Origin: Erythrophleum ivorense
Taxonomy: Eukaryota > Streptophyta > Magnoliopsida > Fabales > Fabaceae
Assembly (NCBI GenBank): GCA_026724425.1
Contig: JAIUCV010000023.1
Coordinates: 3,348,001 to 3,412,000, forward strand
Length of the DNA: 64,000 nt
Direction of reading: 5' to 3'
The notes beneath the pieces were generated by a model, which saw nothing but the letters and a program-made list of their open reading frames with translations, was not told the DNA's origin and did not search any database. The position numbers were made by a program, and so were the translations under genes. This document shows positions 10,564-21,670 of the stretch, one piece after another (position 1 is the first letter of the stretch; every line of letters starts with the position of its first letter).

Positions 10564-13500
10564 ATGGCTACACGCAGAGAAACAACTGAGATGCTAAGAG
10601 AGATGCAAGAGGCCATGGCTGCAATGGCTAACCGAATGAGAGAACAAGCTGAGGCCCATGAGACTACGGTTAGGGCAATGACTGACCGGCTTCAAGAGCA
10701 AGCCGAGGCTCATGCAGCGACTGTACAAGTGCTGCAACAGCTACACGAAAATATGAATAAGCAGAACCAAGAGGTGCCGGTGGAAAATCGTGTGGGGGCT
10801 AGTCATAACCCTGGTGTGGGACACCAAGGGGAGGATGGTGACCTCTCTTTTGCATTGGCCAAATTCCGAAAAGCTGATCCTCCATCCTTTTTGGGGGATT
10901 TAGACACTGAAAAAGCTGAGAGGTGGCTGATGCAACTAGAGAAAATCTTTGCAGTTATGACTTGCACCACCGAACAGAAGGCAAAGTTGGCCATTTACAA
11001 GTTGGAGGGTGAGGCTGAACATTGGTGGAGGAATGCCTCCAGATTGTTGACTGCAAGGGAGATACCCTTGACGTGGGAAAGTTTCCAAACTGCTTTTGAG
11101 AGCAAATATTTCCCACCATCCGTGAGGGCTGACAAGGAAGCGGAGTTTAACTTCCTTGAGCAAGGGGACATGAATGTGGACCAATACGCAGCCAAATTTA
11201 TCCAACTGTCTCGCTTCTCCTCCTACTTGAAGAGATTTGACGATGAGCCATGGAAGGCTGAAAAATTCGAAAGGGGTTTGAGACCGGAAATCAAAGATAA
11301 AATTGTATCTCTACAAATTCGTAATTTTGACGAATTGGTGGAGAAATGTAGAGTGGCAGAGAGGGCCATGATGGAAAGTGAGGCCAAGAGGAAGAAGACC
11401 CTGGAAGGAAAACGTGACCGGGGTATGGAGCCCTTTAGGGGCGGAAGCAAGAAAGGAGCCAATAGTGGAAGTGGCTCTTGGGGAAGGAGACCACCCCCAA
11501 GGAATGTCCCTCAAAGAAGAAGCATGGGACTACCAAGGAGTACAATGAGTGCCCCACCTACTTGTGCTAAGTGTGGGAAGAACCATGGGAATGGGCCATG
11601 CCCAGTGTGCTATAATTGTGGGAGGCCTGGACACTATGCACGGACCTGCACAGTGTCACGGGAGTCGGCTTCATCGATTAAACCACCTATCCAAGGAAGG
11701 GTGTTTGCACTTACGCAGCAAGAGGCTAGTAGATCCCCTAGTCTAATCCGAGGTATTTTATTTGTCCATAATCATGTCGTAGATGCATTGTTTGACTCGG
11801 GTGCGACCCACTCATTCATCTCATATGACTGTGTTAAGCGTCTGGGTCTTAAAATTAGCCTGTTGCCATTTGAACTATCTGTGTCCACCCCTACTGGATA
11901 TTCTATGATTACATCTGATGTATGCTTAAATTGTACTGTACAATTGGATAGCCGTTGTACTACCCTTGATTTGATTTACATCCCTTTGTGTGACTTTGAT
12001 GTAATCATTGGTATGGACTGGTTGTCGGCTAATAATGTGATACTTGACTGTAACCGTAAGACTGTTTCCTTACCTACAAATATACCTGAGACTTGTCCTG
12101 TGACTGAGCTTACTTGCTTGTCTGCCGCCCAAGCTGAGAGGTGCCTTAGGCGTGGTTGCCAAGGGTTCCTAGTATTTTTTTCATTGCATGCTGAGGTAGA
12201 GGATGGGTTGGATGATATACCTGTGATTAGGGAGTTCCCTGAGGTTTTCCCTAGAGAGTTTAGTGGACTACCTCCAGAGAGAGAGTTAGAATTTTCTGTT
12301 GATTTGGTACCCGGTACAGGTCCGATCTCTAAGGCTCCGTATAGAATGGCGCCTGTTGAGTTGGTTGAGTTGAAGAGTCAACTAGAAGAATTACTTGAGA
12401 AAGGGTTTATTAGGCCAAGTGTGTCTCCATGGGGAGCACCAGTGTTGTTTGTCAAAAAGAAAGATGGTAGTCTTAGGCTTTGCATTGACTATAGGCAATT
12501 GAACCAAGCGACTGTCAAGAATAAGTACCCTTTGCCTAGAATTGATGACTTGCTTGACCAATTAGCGGGAGCGTCAGTCTTTTCAAAGATTGACCTTAGA
12601 TCAGGGTATCACCAACTTAGAGTCAAGGCTGAGGATGTACCTAAAACCGCCTTTAGGACTCGATACGGCCATTATGAATTCCTAGTTATGCCTTTTGGGT
12701 TAACCAATGCCCCTGCCATTTTCATGGATTACATGAATAGGATTTTTAGGCCTTATCTGGATCGATTTGTGGTAGTGTTCATTGATGACATCCTCATCTA
12801 CTCTAAAAGTAGTGAAGAGCATAAAGAGCATCTTAGGATAGTTCTTCAAACCTTGAGAGAGCATCAGTTGTATGCAAAGTTGAGCAAGTGTGAGTTTTGG
12901 CTACAGGAGGTTAAATTCCTAGGTCATGTGATATCAGAACAAGGGGTCGCAGTAGATCCTAGCAAGGTAGAGGCGGTACTGAATTGGGAGAGACCTAAAA
13001 TAGTGACCGAAATCCGAAGCTTCTTAGGTCTAGCTGGCTACTATAGAAGATTCATTAAGGGATTTTCTCAGTTAGCCATGCCTTTGACAAAATTGACTAG
13101 GAAGGACCAACCATTTGTGTGGGATGCTAAGTGTGAGAATGCCTTTCAGGAGCTTAAGGATAGGCTTACCACTGCACCTGTGTTAGTGATACCTGACCCT
13201 AAAGAGACATTCACAGTCTATAGTGATGCTTCCAAGAAAGGATTAGGGTGTGTCTTAATGCAACAAGGTAGGGTGATAGCCTATGCTTCTAGGCAGCTTA
13301 GGCCCCATGAAGAGAATTATCCTACCCATGACCTAGAGCTAGCAGCTGTAGTTTTTGCCCTTAAGATTTGGAGGCACTATCTCTATGGTGCCCAATTTGA
13401 GGTGTATAGTGATCACAAGAGTTTGAAGTACTTATTTGACCAAAAAGAGTTAAACATGAGACAAAGGAGGTGGATGGAATTCCTTAAGGATTATGACTTC

Positions 13501-15111
13501 TCCTTAAAGTATCATCCAGGAAAGGCGAATGTGGTCGCCGATGCCTTGAGTAGGAAATCTATTCACATGGCAATGATGATGCTTAGGGAGCAAAGGTTGA
13601 TTGAAGAGATGAGGGATTTGAATTTATCAATTTCAATGAACCCTAGTAGCATTCTTTTGGGAGAATTAAGGATAGAAAATGACCTTAGGAAGAGAATTAA
13701 AGAGGCCCAAGAGCTAGATGCCTACTGGGGAGGAATTAGAGAGCAACTGGGGAGCGGTGAGGTCAAAGACTTTGACCTATCAGAAGATAGTTTGGTGAGG
13801 TATCAGGGTAGAGTGTGCATACCCAAAGATGAAGAGTTGAGGAACATTATACTATCAGAAGCTCATAAGAGTAAGTACACCATCCATCCGGGCACCACTA
13901 AGATGTATAGGGATTTAAAGAAGAGCTTTTGGTGGCCTGGGATGAAGTCGGACATAGCAGAGTTTGTTGCTAGGTGTCTAATTTGTCAAAGGGTTAAGAT
14001 TGAACACCAAAGACCCGCAGGTTTGTTACACCCTTTAGAAATTCCTGAATGGAAATGGGATAGTATATCTATGGATTTTGTGATGGGTTTGCCTAGAACA
14101 TCCTCGGGTTATGATGCTATTTGGGTGATTGTGGATAGATTGACGAAGTCTGCCCACTTTCTACCTATTAGAGCTACTTATCCCCTAGATAGACTAGCTC
14201 AACTGTATGTTCGTGAAATTGTGAGATTGCATGGTGTTCCTAATAGCATTGTGTCAGATAGAGACCCAAGATTCACATCAAAATTTTGGCGATCTCTACA
14301 GGAAGCTTTGGGTACTAGTCTTAACTTTAGCACTGCTTACCACCCTCAGTCTGACGGACAGACTGAGAGGACCATTCAGACCCTTGAGGACATGCTTAGA
14401 GCAAGTGTACTGGAGTTAAAAGGGAGTTGGGATGTGTACTTGCCTTTAGCTGAGTTTGCTTATAATAATAGTTACCATTCCAGCATTCAGATGGCACCAT
14501 TTGAGGCACTTTATGGGAGGAAGTGTCGGTCACCCTTGTGTTGGGTAGAACTTGGTGAAAGAAGTCTCTTAGGTCCAGACATAGTGGACCAAACCACCCA
14601 TCAGATAGAACTCATTAGAAAGAAGTTGTTGGCTGCCCAGAGTAGGCAAAAGAGTTATGCGGATAAGAGAAGGAGACCCTTAGAATTTGAGATAGGAGAC
14701 CATCTGTTCCTTAAAGCTACTCCAGTGACGGGTGTAGGACGATCTATTAGGACAAGAAAGCTCAGTCCTCGTTATCTTGGTCCTTTCCAAATCCTTGAAA
14801 GGATAGGACCCGTGGCCTATAGAGTTGCATTACCTCCAAACCTGGCCAGATTGCATGATGTGTTCCATGTGTCCCAATTGAAAAAGTACCACCCGGACCC
14901 TTTGCATGTCATTGAGCATGAGAATGTGCATCTACAAGATGATTTGTCTTATGTGGTTGAGCCGGAAAGGATTGTGGACTCAAAGGTCAAACAGCTGCGT
15001 AATAAGGACATCCTCCTGGTAAAGGTAGTATGGAGAGGACTTACTCCGGATGAAGCAACTTGGGAAACCGAAGAAGCAATGAGGAAGGATTATCCTGCAT
15101 TATTTGAGTAA
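10564..15111 (+). CDS. Intact Ty3/gypsy chromovirus gag-pol polyprotein (1515 aa)
   Basis: One open frame encodes all proteins needed for retrotransposition through a virus-like particle. Order: coiled-coil N-terminus with an internal EQAEAH repeat (1-70); gag core (about 115-215); two zinc knuckles (C334/C337/H341/C346 and C349/C352/H357/C362); aspartic protease with DSG at 411-413; reverse transcriptase (about 600-780) with FIDD at 739-742; RNase H with D888, E925, D950 and D993; integrase with an HHCC finger (H1101, H1108, C1138, C1141) and the D1171, D1232, E1268 triad, which has 35 residues between the last two; and a C-terminal chromodomain (about 1460-1515) ending YPALFE. All catalytic residues are present. 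Gag and pol are fused with no frameshift, as is usual in plant chromoviruses. The ATG at 10564 is 214 bp after the primer site. Motif content fits the Tekay/Del clade; a phylogeny would be needed to confirm it. Probably autonomous. Confidence 0.97.
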   Translation: MATRRETTEMLREMQEAMAAMANRMREQAEAHETTVRAMTDRLQEQAEAHAATVQVLQQLHENMNKQNQEVPVENRVGASHNPGVGHQGEDGDLSFALAKFRKADPPSFLGDLDTEKAERWLMQLEKIFAVMTCTTEQKAKLAIYKLEGEAEHWWRNASRLLTAREIPLTWESFQTAFESKYFPPSVRADKEAEFNFLEQGDMNVDQYAAKFIQLSRFSSYLKRFDDEPWKAEKFERGLRPEIKDKIVSLQIRNFDELVEKCRVAERAMMESEAKRKKTLEGKRDRGMEPFRGGSKKGANSGSGSWGRRPPPRNVPQRRSMGLPRSTMSAPPTCAKCGKNHGNGPCPVCYNCGRPGHYARTCTVSRESASSIKPPIQGRVFALTQQEASRSPSLIRGILFVHNHVVDALFDSGATHSFISYDCVKRLGLKISLLPFELSVSTPTGYSMITSDVCLNCTVQLDSRCTTLDLIYIPLCDFDVIIGMDWLSANNVILDCNRKTVSLPTNIPETCPVTELTCLSAAQAERCLRRGCQGFLVFFSLHAEVEDGLDDIPVIREFPEVFPREFSGLPPERELEFSVDLVPGTGPISKAPYRMAPVELVELKSQLEELLEKGFIRPSVSPWGAPVLFVKKKDGSLRLCIDYRQLNQATVKNKYPLPRIDDLLDQLAGASVFSKIDLRSGYHQLRVKAEDVPKTAFRTRYGHYEFLVMPFGLTNAPAIFMDYMNRIFRPYLDRFVVVFIDDILIYSKSSEEHKEHLRIVLQTLREHQLYAKLSKCEFWLQEVKFLGHVISEQGVAVDPSKVEAVLNWERPKIVTEIRSFLGLAGYYRRFIKGFSQLAMPLTKLTRKDQPFVWDAKCENAFQELKDRLTTAPVLVIPDPKETFTVYSDASKKGLGCVLMQQGRVIAYASRQLRPHEENYPTHDLELAAVVFALKIWRHYLYGAQFEVYSDHKSLKYLFDQKELNMRQRRWMEFLKDYDFSLKYHPGKANVVADALSRKSIHMAMMMLREQRLIEEMRDLNLSISMNPSSILLGELRIENDLRKRIKEAQELDAYWGGIREQLGSGEVKDFDLSEDSLVRYQGRVCIPKDEELRNIILSEAHKSKYTIHPGTTKMYRDLKKSFWWPGMKSDIAEFVARCLICQRVKIEHQRPAGLLHPLEIPEWKWDSISMDFVMGLPRTSSGYDAIWVIVDRLTKSAHFLPIRATYPLDRLAQLYVREIVRLHGVPNSIVSDRDPRFTSKFWRSLQEALGTSLNFSTAYHPQSDGQTERTIQTLEDMLRASVLELKGSWDVYLPLAEFAYNNSYHSSIQMAPFEALYGRKCRSPLCWVELGERSLLGPDIVDQTTHQIELIRKKLLAAQSRQKSYADKRRRPLEFEIGDHLFLKATPVTGVGRSIRTRKLSPRYLGPFQILERIGPVAYRVALPPNLARLHDVFHVSQLKKYHPDPLHVIEHENVHLQDDLSYVVEPERIVDSKVKQLRNKDILLVKVVWRGLTPDEATWETEEAMRKDYPALFE

Positions 15112-15141
15112 GGTATGTTTAATTTTGAGGACAAAATTTTT

Positions 15142-15156
15142 AAAAGGAGGGGAGAA
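15142..15156 (+). other. Polypurine tract of family 1
   Basis: AAAAGGAGGGGAGAA lies immediately before the TG of the second LTR at 15157. It is the RNase H-resistant primer for plus-strand DNA. Just upstream, TTTTGAGGACAAAATTT (from 15123) is also found next to the polypurine tract of the family 2 element. Confidence 0.92.
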
Positions 15157-17975
15157 TGTAACACCCCATAATTAATTAAGGTATTAATCATGGATTAAAA
15201 TTAATTAAGAGTAATTAATATGGGCTCATTAGGCAAGTTAAGTGAATGGAGACTTTAGAGAGATAAATTATTAATATGAGTTTGAGATTTAATTGGGATA
15301 GAAATTCTATCTAGGCCTAAATTAATAGAGCATGAGAAAAGGTTAATGGAGGCCCAATGGATTATGTGCAAACCTAACATAATTTAGTGTGATAGAGGCC
15401 CAAGATTTACTTTGTATAGACTCTTCTAAGTGGCCCAATAATCCTTGTGCAGACCTAAAACTCTTGAGCTCTTCAAACTTGGCCCAAACCTAGTTAAATT
15501 TCAGCAACTTAAGTGTAAAAACTGGCCCAGTAAATTCTGCAGCCCAACACTCCAAAAACTGGCCCAATAAGCTAAAATCTGAAGCCCAAGTGGAGATGGA
15601 TCTTGGAGCAGCCCATGACCCATACTTGACCCAACTTAAACCCTAATACCCCACCCACTTACTCACTTGCTGAAACATAAGATTCAAGAGGCAAAATCGG
15701 AGGTGGAGAAGGAGGCTAGGGTTTGGGACCAAATTTCTGCATTTTCTCATACTTAGAGCAAGATTCAGCCAAGGTAATAGTTATACAACTTAATCCCCTC
15801 ATCTTTCTCCTTAATTTGGTCCGATTAGTTTTTCATTTGGAGCATTTTCATCCTACCCAAAATCTGAAATGTGAGTGTTTGGGGATTTTCTTGATGAAAT
15901 TCGTAGGTTGGGATTAAGGCTGACTTTGAGTGAGTTTAGACCCTCCATTTTGATGCTTTAATGGTTAATTTGAGACCCCTATAGCTAATTTATAAAATGG
16001 GTATTAATTATGTACGAATTTGCTTAGGATTTTGGGTGGAATATTGAATTTTCTGGTGGAGGAAACTTAAATCCGAAATTGGGACTTGTTGTGGCTGGGT
16101 AAATGATTCTTGGGTAGTCATTAGCATTTTAAATTCCTTGGGTACTGATTATGAATTATTAATGATGAATTAGAGTAGTAATTATGTGATGTTGTGGTTA
16201 TAGGAGGAATTCTGCACCATTGGTGATTGTTACAAGTGTCTACAAGTGAGGTAACCGGGTTTATATCAATTCCATGTATATATTTGATTTAGTTTCATAT
16301 GATGCTGTATATGATTGATTGAAAATGTTGAATGAATTGATTGGCTATCTGTTATATTGTATTGGACCTTGTGAGTCCATGGTGGAGCTGTGGTGCGGCT
16401 GCCACCCGTGCATGTGCTATGATCAAGCACCGGGTTATGATCAAACCCAGATGCACTGAGCCCCGGTTGTGCTCAATAGGGAGTAGGTGCCGTGGACGGA
16501 CCTCTCCGGTGTTAATGGCCTTTAACATGTGATAATATGATTGCTAGTATGGGATAGTAATCATGATAGCCTAATTGTTTCATTTGCTGTTATAATGGAG
16601 GTGATTCTGATGTTGATTTTGATTTATGCATATATGGTAATTAAACTGAATATGTAATGGAATTGCCTTGGTTACTGAGATTTATATCTCACCCCGTTTT
16701 ATGGGATTAATATTTCAGGTGAAAGTTCTTCGGGTAAGGATAAGGGTAAGCAAGTGGATGAACATCCATGAGCTGAGGCTGGGTGTGGGGAGCTACACTT
16801 GGTCTGGGTATAATAGGATAGATGCAATTTTTGTTATTAGTTTACCTAGCATCATCATGTAATCATATTGCCAAGTGTAGGCGTTTATATTTTGCTTGAT
16901 TGAAATGTAACCGTTAAGGATTTAGAGCACATCATAGTGGAATATCAATGTATGAACTTATAGCATTATATATATGTATGTAGTTCTGCTGAAATTGTGA
17001 TATGGATCACCTTATGGGAATTGTAGACATATGATGTCTTAGAGGTAAGCTATTGTTGAATGGAATATCTATGGAATGTGCATGGGATGTAAATTGTTGC
17101 TAATGCATGTGTTCTTGCTGCCATTTATTTATGAATTTGTTGGTATGAGTTAGTGGAACAAGTAGGAAGTGACATTTGAGTTTCACAAGGGCAATGATAG
17201 ATTAGTTGGGTAATTAAGGTACATAATTACCACTAAAGTTGCATAAATTAAGGTAGAATGGCCCTAGAGTGATATTGGAGGGAAATTGGAGAGCATGAGA
17301 TGAAATCTTGAGAGTTGTAGGCACAGAAGGGAATTGGCCGCGGCCAATATTTAATTGGCCTAGGCCAATTCATAACAGAGAAGAATTGGCCGCGGCCAAC
17401 ATTTAATTGGCCTCGGCCAAATGTGGCGAACCTGCCAGGAAAGAAAACAGAGAGCAATTGGCCGCGGCGAATGGTGACGTTAGCCGCGGCTAAGCCTGAG
17501 AGGCAAATTTGGGGGTGTTCCAGAGGGTATTTGGCCGCGGCGAAAGGGGTATTTGGCCGCGGCGAAATGTGAAAAAAATTGTGAAAGCGTCAGGAGTTGA
17601 ACCGAGGGTAATTGGCCGCGGCGCGAGTGAATTTAGCCGCGGCGAAAGTGCTCTATTTCTCATATTCACCTAGAAAACTTAGTTTCTCTTAAGGTAATGC
17701 TAAGGAATGATTTAGAAACACTTGTAGGAGAATTTTATGAGTTGGAAATGATGGATGAGAGTATCAAAGGCTCCTCATTAATAATCAAATTTACTCACGC
17801 GTTCGAATAATTGTGGTTGTCTAGCTAATGACCCTAGCAACATTAAGGTTTCAAATTTCCTCACTTGTTCCCGATGTCCCGATGTAATTAATTTTAATGA
17901 CTTCAAGCCTTGGTATATGATTATTAATCATGTACTTAACCTTAATTACTATAATTGGAAGTTAGGGTCGTCACA
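15157..17975 (+). repeat. Family 1 long terminal repeat, copy 2 (shared middle LTR)
   Basis: Same 2819 bp as copy 1, with one substitution found by eye (7559 G, 15198 A). It serves both as the 3' LTR of the complete first unit and as the 5' LTR of the truncated second unit. The CpG palindrome block is at 17333-17649 and the GC-rich core at 16383-16519. Near identity to copy 1 means a very recent insertion, recombination or conversion. Confidence 0.95.
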
Positions 17976-17977
17976 GT

Positions 17978-17989
17978 TGGTATCAGAGC
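17978..17989 (+). other. Primer-binding site of the second unit
   Basis: TGGTATCAGAGC, two bases after the LTR end at 17975, as in the first unit. Confidence 0.9.
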
Positions 17990-18202
17990 AATGGTTCAGG
18001 CAAATGTGTTTGATTTACTACTTTGTGGTTAGGAAACTTGGCAATCATGATGCATGCATGATAGGAATAGGAACATTGCGACCTTATGATAACCCTCATA
18101 CTTATACATATACCTGCCATGGGTGGAGTTTTGTATTATTGCCTTGGGCTGTAGCTTAATGGAGGATGCTTGTGGTTGTGCTTGTAGCATTGCAGAGCTA
18201 AG

Positions 18203-21200
18203 ATGGCTACACGCAGAGAAACAACTGAGATGCTAAGAGAGATGCAAGAGGCCATGGCTGCAATGGCTAACCGAATGAGAGAACAAGCTGAGGCCCATGA
18301 GACTACGGTTAGGGCAATGACTGACCGGCTTCAAGAGCAAGCCGAGGCTCATGCAGCGACTGTACAAGTGCTGCAACAGCTACACGAAAATATGAATAAG
18401 CAGAACCAAGAGGTGCCGGTGGAAAATCGTGTGGGGGCTAGTCATAACCCTGGTGTGGGACACCAAGGGGAGGATGGTGACCTCTCTTTTGCATTGGCCA
18501 AATTCCGAAAAGCTGATCCTCCATCCTTTTTGGGGGATTTAGACACTGAAAAAGCTGAGAGGTGGCTGATGCAACTAGAGAAAATCTTTGCAGTTATGAC
18601 TTGCACCACCGAACAGAAGGCAAAGTTGGCCATTTACAAGTTGGAGGGTGAGGCTGAACATTGGTGGAGGAATGCCTCCAGATTGTTGACTGCAAGGGAG
18701 ATACCCTTGACGTGGGAAAGTTTCCAAACTGCTTTTGAGAGCAAATATTTCCCACCATCCGTGAGGGCTGACAAGGAAGCGGAGTTTAACTTCCTTGAGC
18801 AAGGGGACATGAATGTGGACCAATACGCAGCCAAATTTATCCAACTGTCTCGCTTCTCCTCCTACTTGAAGAGATTTGACGATGAGCCATGGAAGGCTGA
18901 AAAATTCGAAAGGGGTTTGAGACCGGAAATCAAAGATAAAATTGTATCTCTACAAATTCGTAATTTTGACGAATTGGTGGAGAAATGTAGAGTGGCAGAG
19001 AGGGCCATGATGGAAAGTGAGGCCAAGAGGAAGAAGACCCTGGAAGGAAAACGTGACCGGGGTATGGAGCCCTTTAGGGGCGGAAGCAAGAAAGGAGCCA
19101 ATAGTGGAAGTGGCTCTTGGGGAAGGAGACCACCCCCAAGGAATGTCCCTCAAAGAAGAAGCATGGGACTACCAAGGAGTACAATGAGTGCCCCACCTAC
19201 TTGTGCTAAGTGTGGGAAGAACCATGGGAATGGGCCATGCCCAGTGTGCTATAATTGTGGGAGGCCTGGACACTATGCACGGACCTGCACAGTGTCACGG
19301 GAGTCGGCTTCATCGATTAAACCACCTATCCAAGGAAGGGTGTTTGCACTTACGCAGCAAGAGGCTAGTAGATCCCCTAGTCTAATCCGAGGTATTTTAT
19401 TTGTCCATAATCATGTCGTAGATGCATTGTTTGACTCGGGTGCGACCCACTCATTCATCTCATATGACTGTGTTAAGCGTCTGGGTCTTAAAATTAGCCT
19501 GTTGCCATTTGAACTATCTGTGTCCACCCCTACTGGATATTCTATGATTACATCTGATGTATGCTTAAATTGTACTGTACAATTGGATAGCCGTTGTACT
19601 ACCCTTGATTTGATTTACATCCCTTTGTGTGACTTTGATGTAATCATTGGTATGGACTGGTTGTCGGCTAATAATGTGATACTTGACTGTAACCGTAAGA
19701 CTGTTTCCTTACCTACAAATATACCTGAGACTTGTCCTATGACTGAGCTTACTTGCTTGTCTGCCGCCCAAGCTGAGAGGTGCCTTAGGCGTGGTTGCCA
19801 AGGGTTCCTAGTATTTTTTTCATTGCATGCTGAGGTAGAGGATGGGTTGGATGATATACCTGTGATTAGGGAGTTCCCTGAGGTTTTCCCTAGAGAGTTT
19901 AGTGGACTACCTCCAGAGAGAGAGTTAGAATTTTCTGTTGATTTGGTACCCGGTACAGGTCCGATCTCTAAGGCTCCGTATAGAATGGCGCCTGTTGAGT
20001 TGGTTGAGTTGAAGAGTCAACTAGAAGAATTACTTGAGAAAGGGTTTATTAGGCCAAGTGTGTCTCCATGGGGAGCACCAGTGTTGTTTGTCAAAAAGAA
20101 AGATGGTAGTCTTAGGCTTTGCATTGACTATAGGCAATTGAACCAAGCGACTGTCAAGAATAAGTACCCTTTGCCTAGAATTGATGACTTGCTTGACCAA
20201 TTAGCGGGAGCGTCAGTCTTTTCAAAGATTGACCTTAGATCAGGGTATCACCAACTTAGAGTCAAGGCTGAGGATGTACCTAAAACCGCCTTTAGGACTC
20301 GATACGGCCATTATGAATTCCTAGTTATGCCTTTTGGGTTAACCAATGCCCCTGCCATTTTCATGGATTACATGAATAGGATTTTTAGGCCTTATCTGGA
20401 TCGATTTGTGGTAGTGTTCATTGATGACATCCTCATCTACTCTAAAAGTAGTGAAGAGCATAAAGAGCATCTTAGGATAGTTCTTCAAACCTTGAGAGAG
20501 CATCAGTTGTATGCAAAGTTGAGCAAGTGTGAGTTTTGGCTACAGGAGGTTAAATTCCTAGGTCATGTGATATCAGAACAAGGGGTCGCAGTAGATCCTA
20601 GCAAGGTAGAGGCGGTACTGAATTGGGAGAGACCTAAAATAGTGACCGAAATCCGAAGCTTCTTAGGTCTAGCTGGCTACTATAGAAGATTCATTAAGGG
20701 ATTTTCTCAGTTAGCCATGCCTTTGACAAAATTGACTAGGAAGGACCAACCATTTGTGTGGGATGCTAAGTGTGAGAATGCCTTTCAGGAGCTTAAGGAT
20801 AGGCTTACCACTGCACCTGTGTTAGTGATACCTGACCCTAAAGAGACATTCACAGTCTATAGTGATGCTTCCAAGAAAGGATTAGGGTGTGTCTTAATGC
20901 AACAAGGTAGGGTGATAGCCTATGCTTCTAGGCAGCTTAGGCCCCATGAAGAGAATTATCCTACCCATGACCTAGAGCTAGCAGCTGTAGTTTTTGCCCT
21001 TAAGATTTGGAGGCACTATCTCTATGGTGCCCAATTTGAGGTGTATAGTGATCACAAGAGTTTGAAGTACTTATTTGACCAAAAAGAGTTAAACATGAGA
21101 CAAAGGAGGTGGATGGAATTCCTTAAGGATTATGACTTCTCCTTAAAGTATCATCCAGGAAAGGCGAATGTGGTCGCCGATGCCTTGAGTAGGAAATCTA

Positions 21201-21670
21201 TTCACATGGCAATGATGATGCTTAGGGAGCAAAGGTTGATTGAAGAGATGAGGGATTTGAATTTATCAATTTCAATGAACCCTAGTAGCATTCTTTTGGG
21301 AGAATTAAGGATAGAAAATGACCTTAGGAAGAGAATTAAAGAGGCCCAAGAGCTAGATGCCTACTGGGGAGGAATTAGAGAGCAACTGGGGAGCGGTGAG
21401 GTCAAAGACTTTGACCTATCAGAAGATAGTTTGGTGAGGTATCAGGGTAGAGTGTGCATACCCAAAGATGAAGAGTTGAGGAACATTATACTATCAGAAG
21501 CTCATAAGAGTAAGTACACCATCCATCCGGGCACCACTAAGATGTATAGGGATTTAAAGAAGAGCTTTTGGTGGCCTGGGATGAAGTCGGACATAGCAGA
21601 GTTTGTTGCTAGGTGTCTAAATAGACTGATAATGCATCTGAAAATATATCTCTACCCATGGAAGCATTAA
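18203..21670 (+). pseudogene. Truncated family 1 gag-pol, open to a foreign 16-residue tail (1155 aa)
   Basis: Residues 1-1139 equal the intact polyprotein at 10564 except Val513 to Met. Gag, protease, reverse transcriptase and RNase H are complete. At 21621 the sequence leaves the element between the two cysteines of the integrase HHCC finger (the equivalent of C1138 is kept and C1141 is lost). The frame stays open for 16 flanking residues (from NRLIMH to PWKH) and stops at 21670. The integrase core, chromodomain, polypurine tract and right LTR are absent, so the unit cannot move alone. It could still supply gag, protease and reverse transcriptase if transcribed from its intact LTR. Confidence 0.93.

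Larger units (their letters stand above)
7518..21620 (+). mobile_element. Young family 1 Ty3 chromovirus tandem array: LTR, gag-pol, LTR, truncated gag-pol
   Basis: Two head-to-tail units share the middle LTR, with a period of exactly 7639 bp (7518 to 15157; start codons 10564 to 18203). Across the 6464 aligned bases I found two differences by eye: 7559 G versus 15198 A in the LTR, and 12100 G versus 19739 A in gag-pol (Val to Met). The layout is LTR 7518-10336, primer site 10339-10350, gag-pol 10564-15111, polypurine tract 15142-15156, LTR 15157-17975, then a second interior that stops at 21620 inside the integrase zinc finger. No third LTR or right target duplication is present. Unequal recombination between LTRs followed by a deletion would give this structure. 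A heterozygous or mis-assembled repeat would also fit. Confidence 0.93.
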
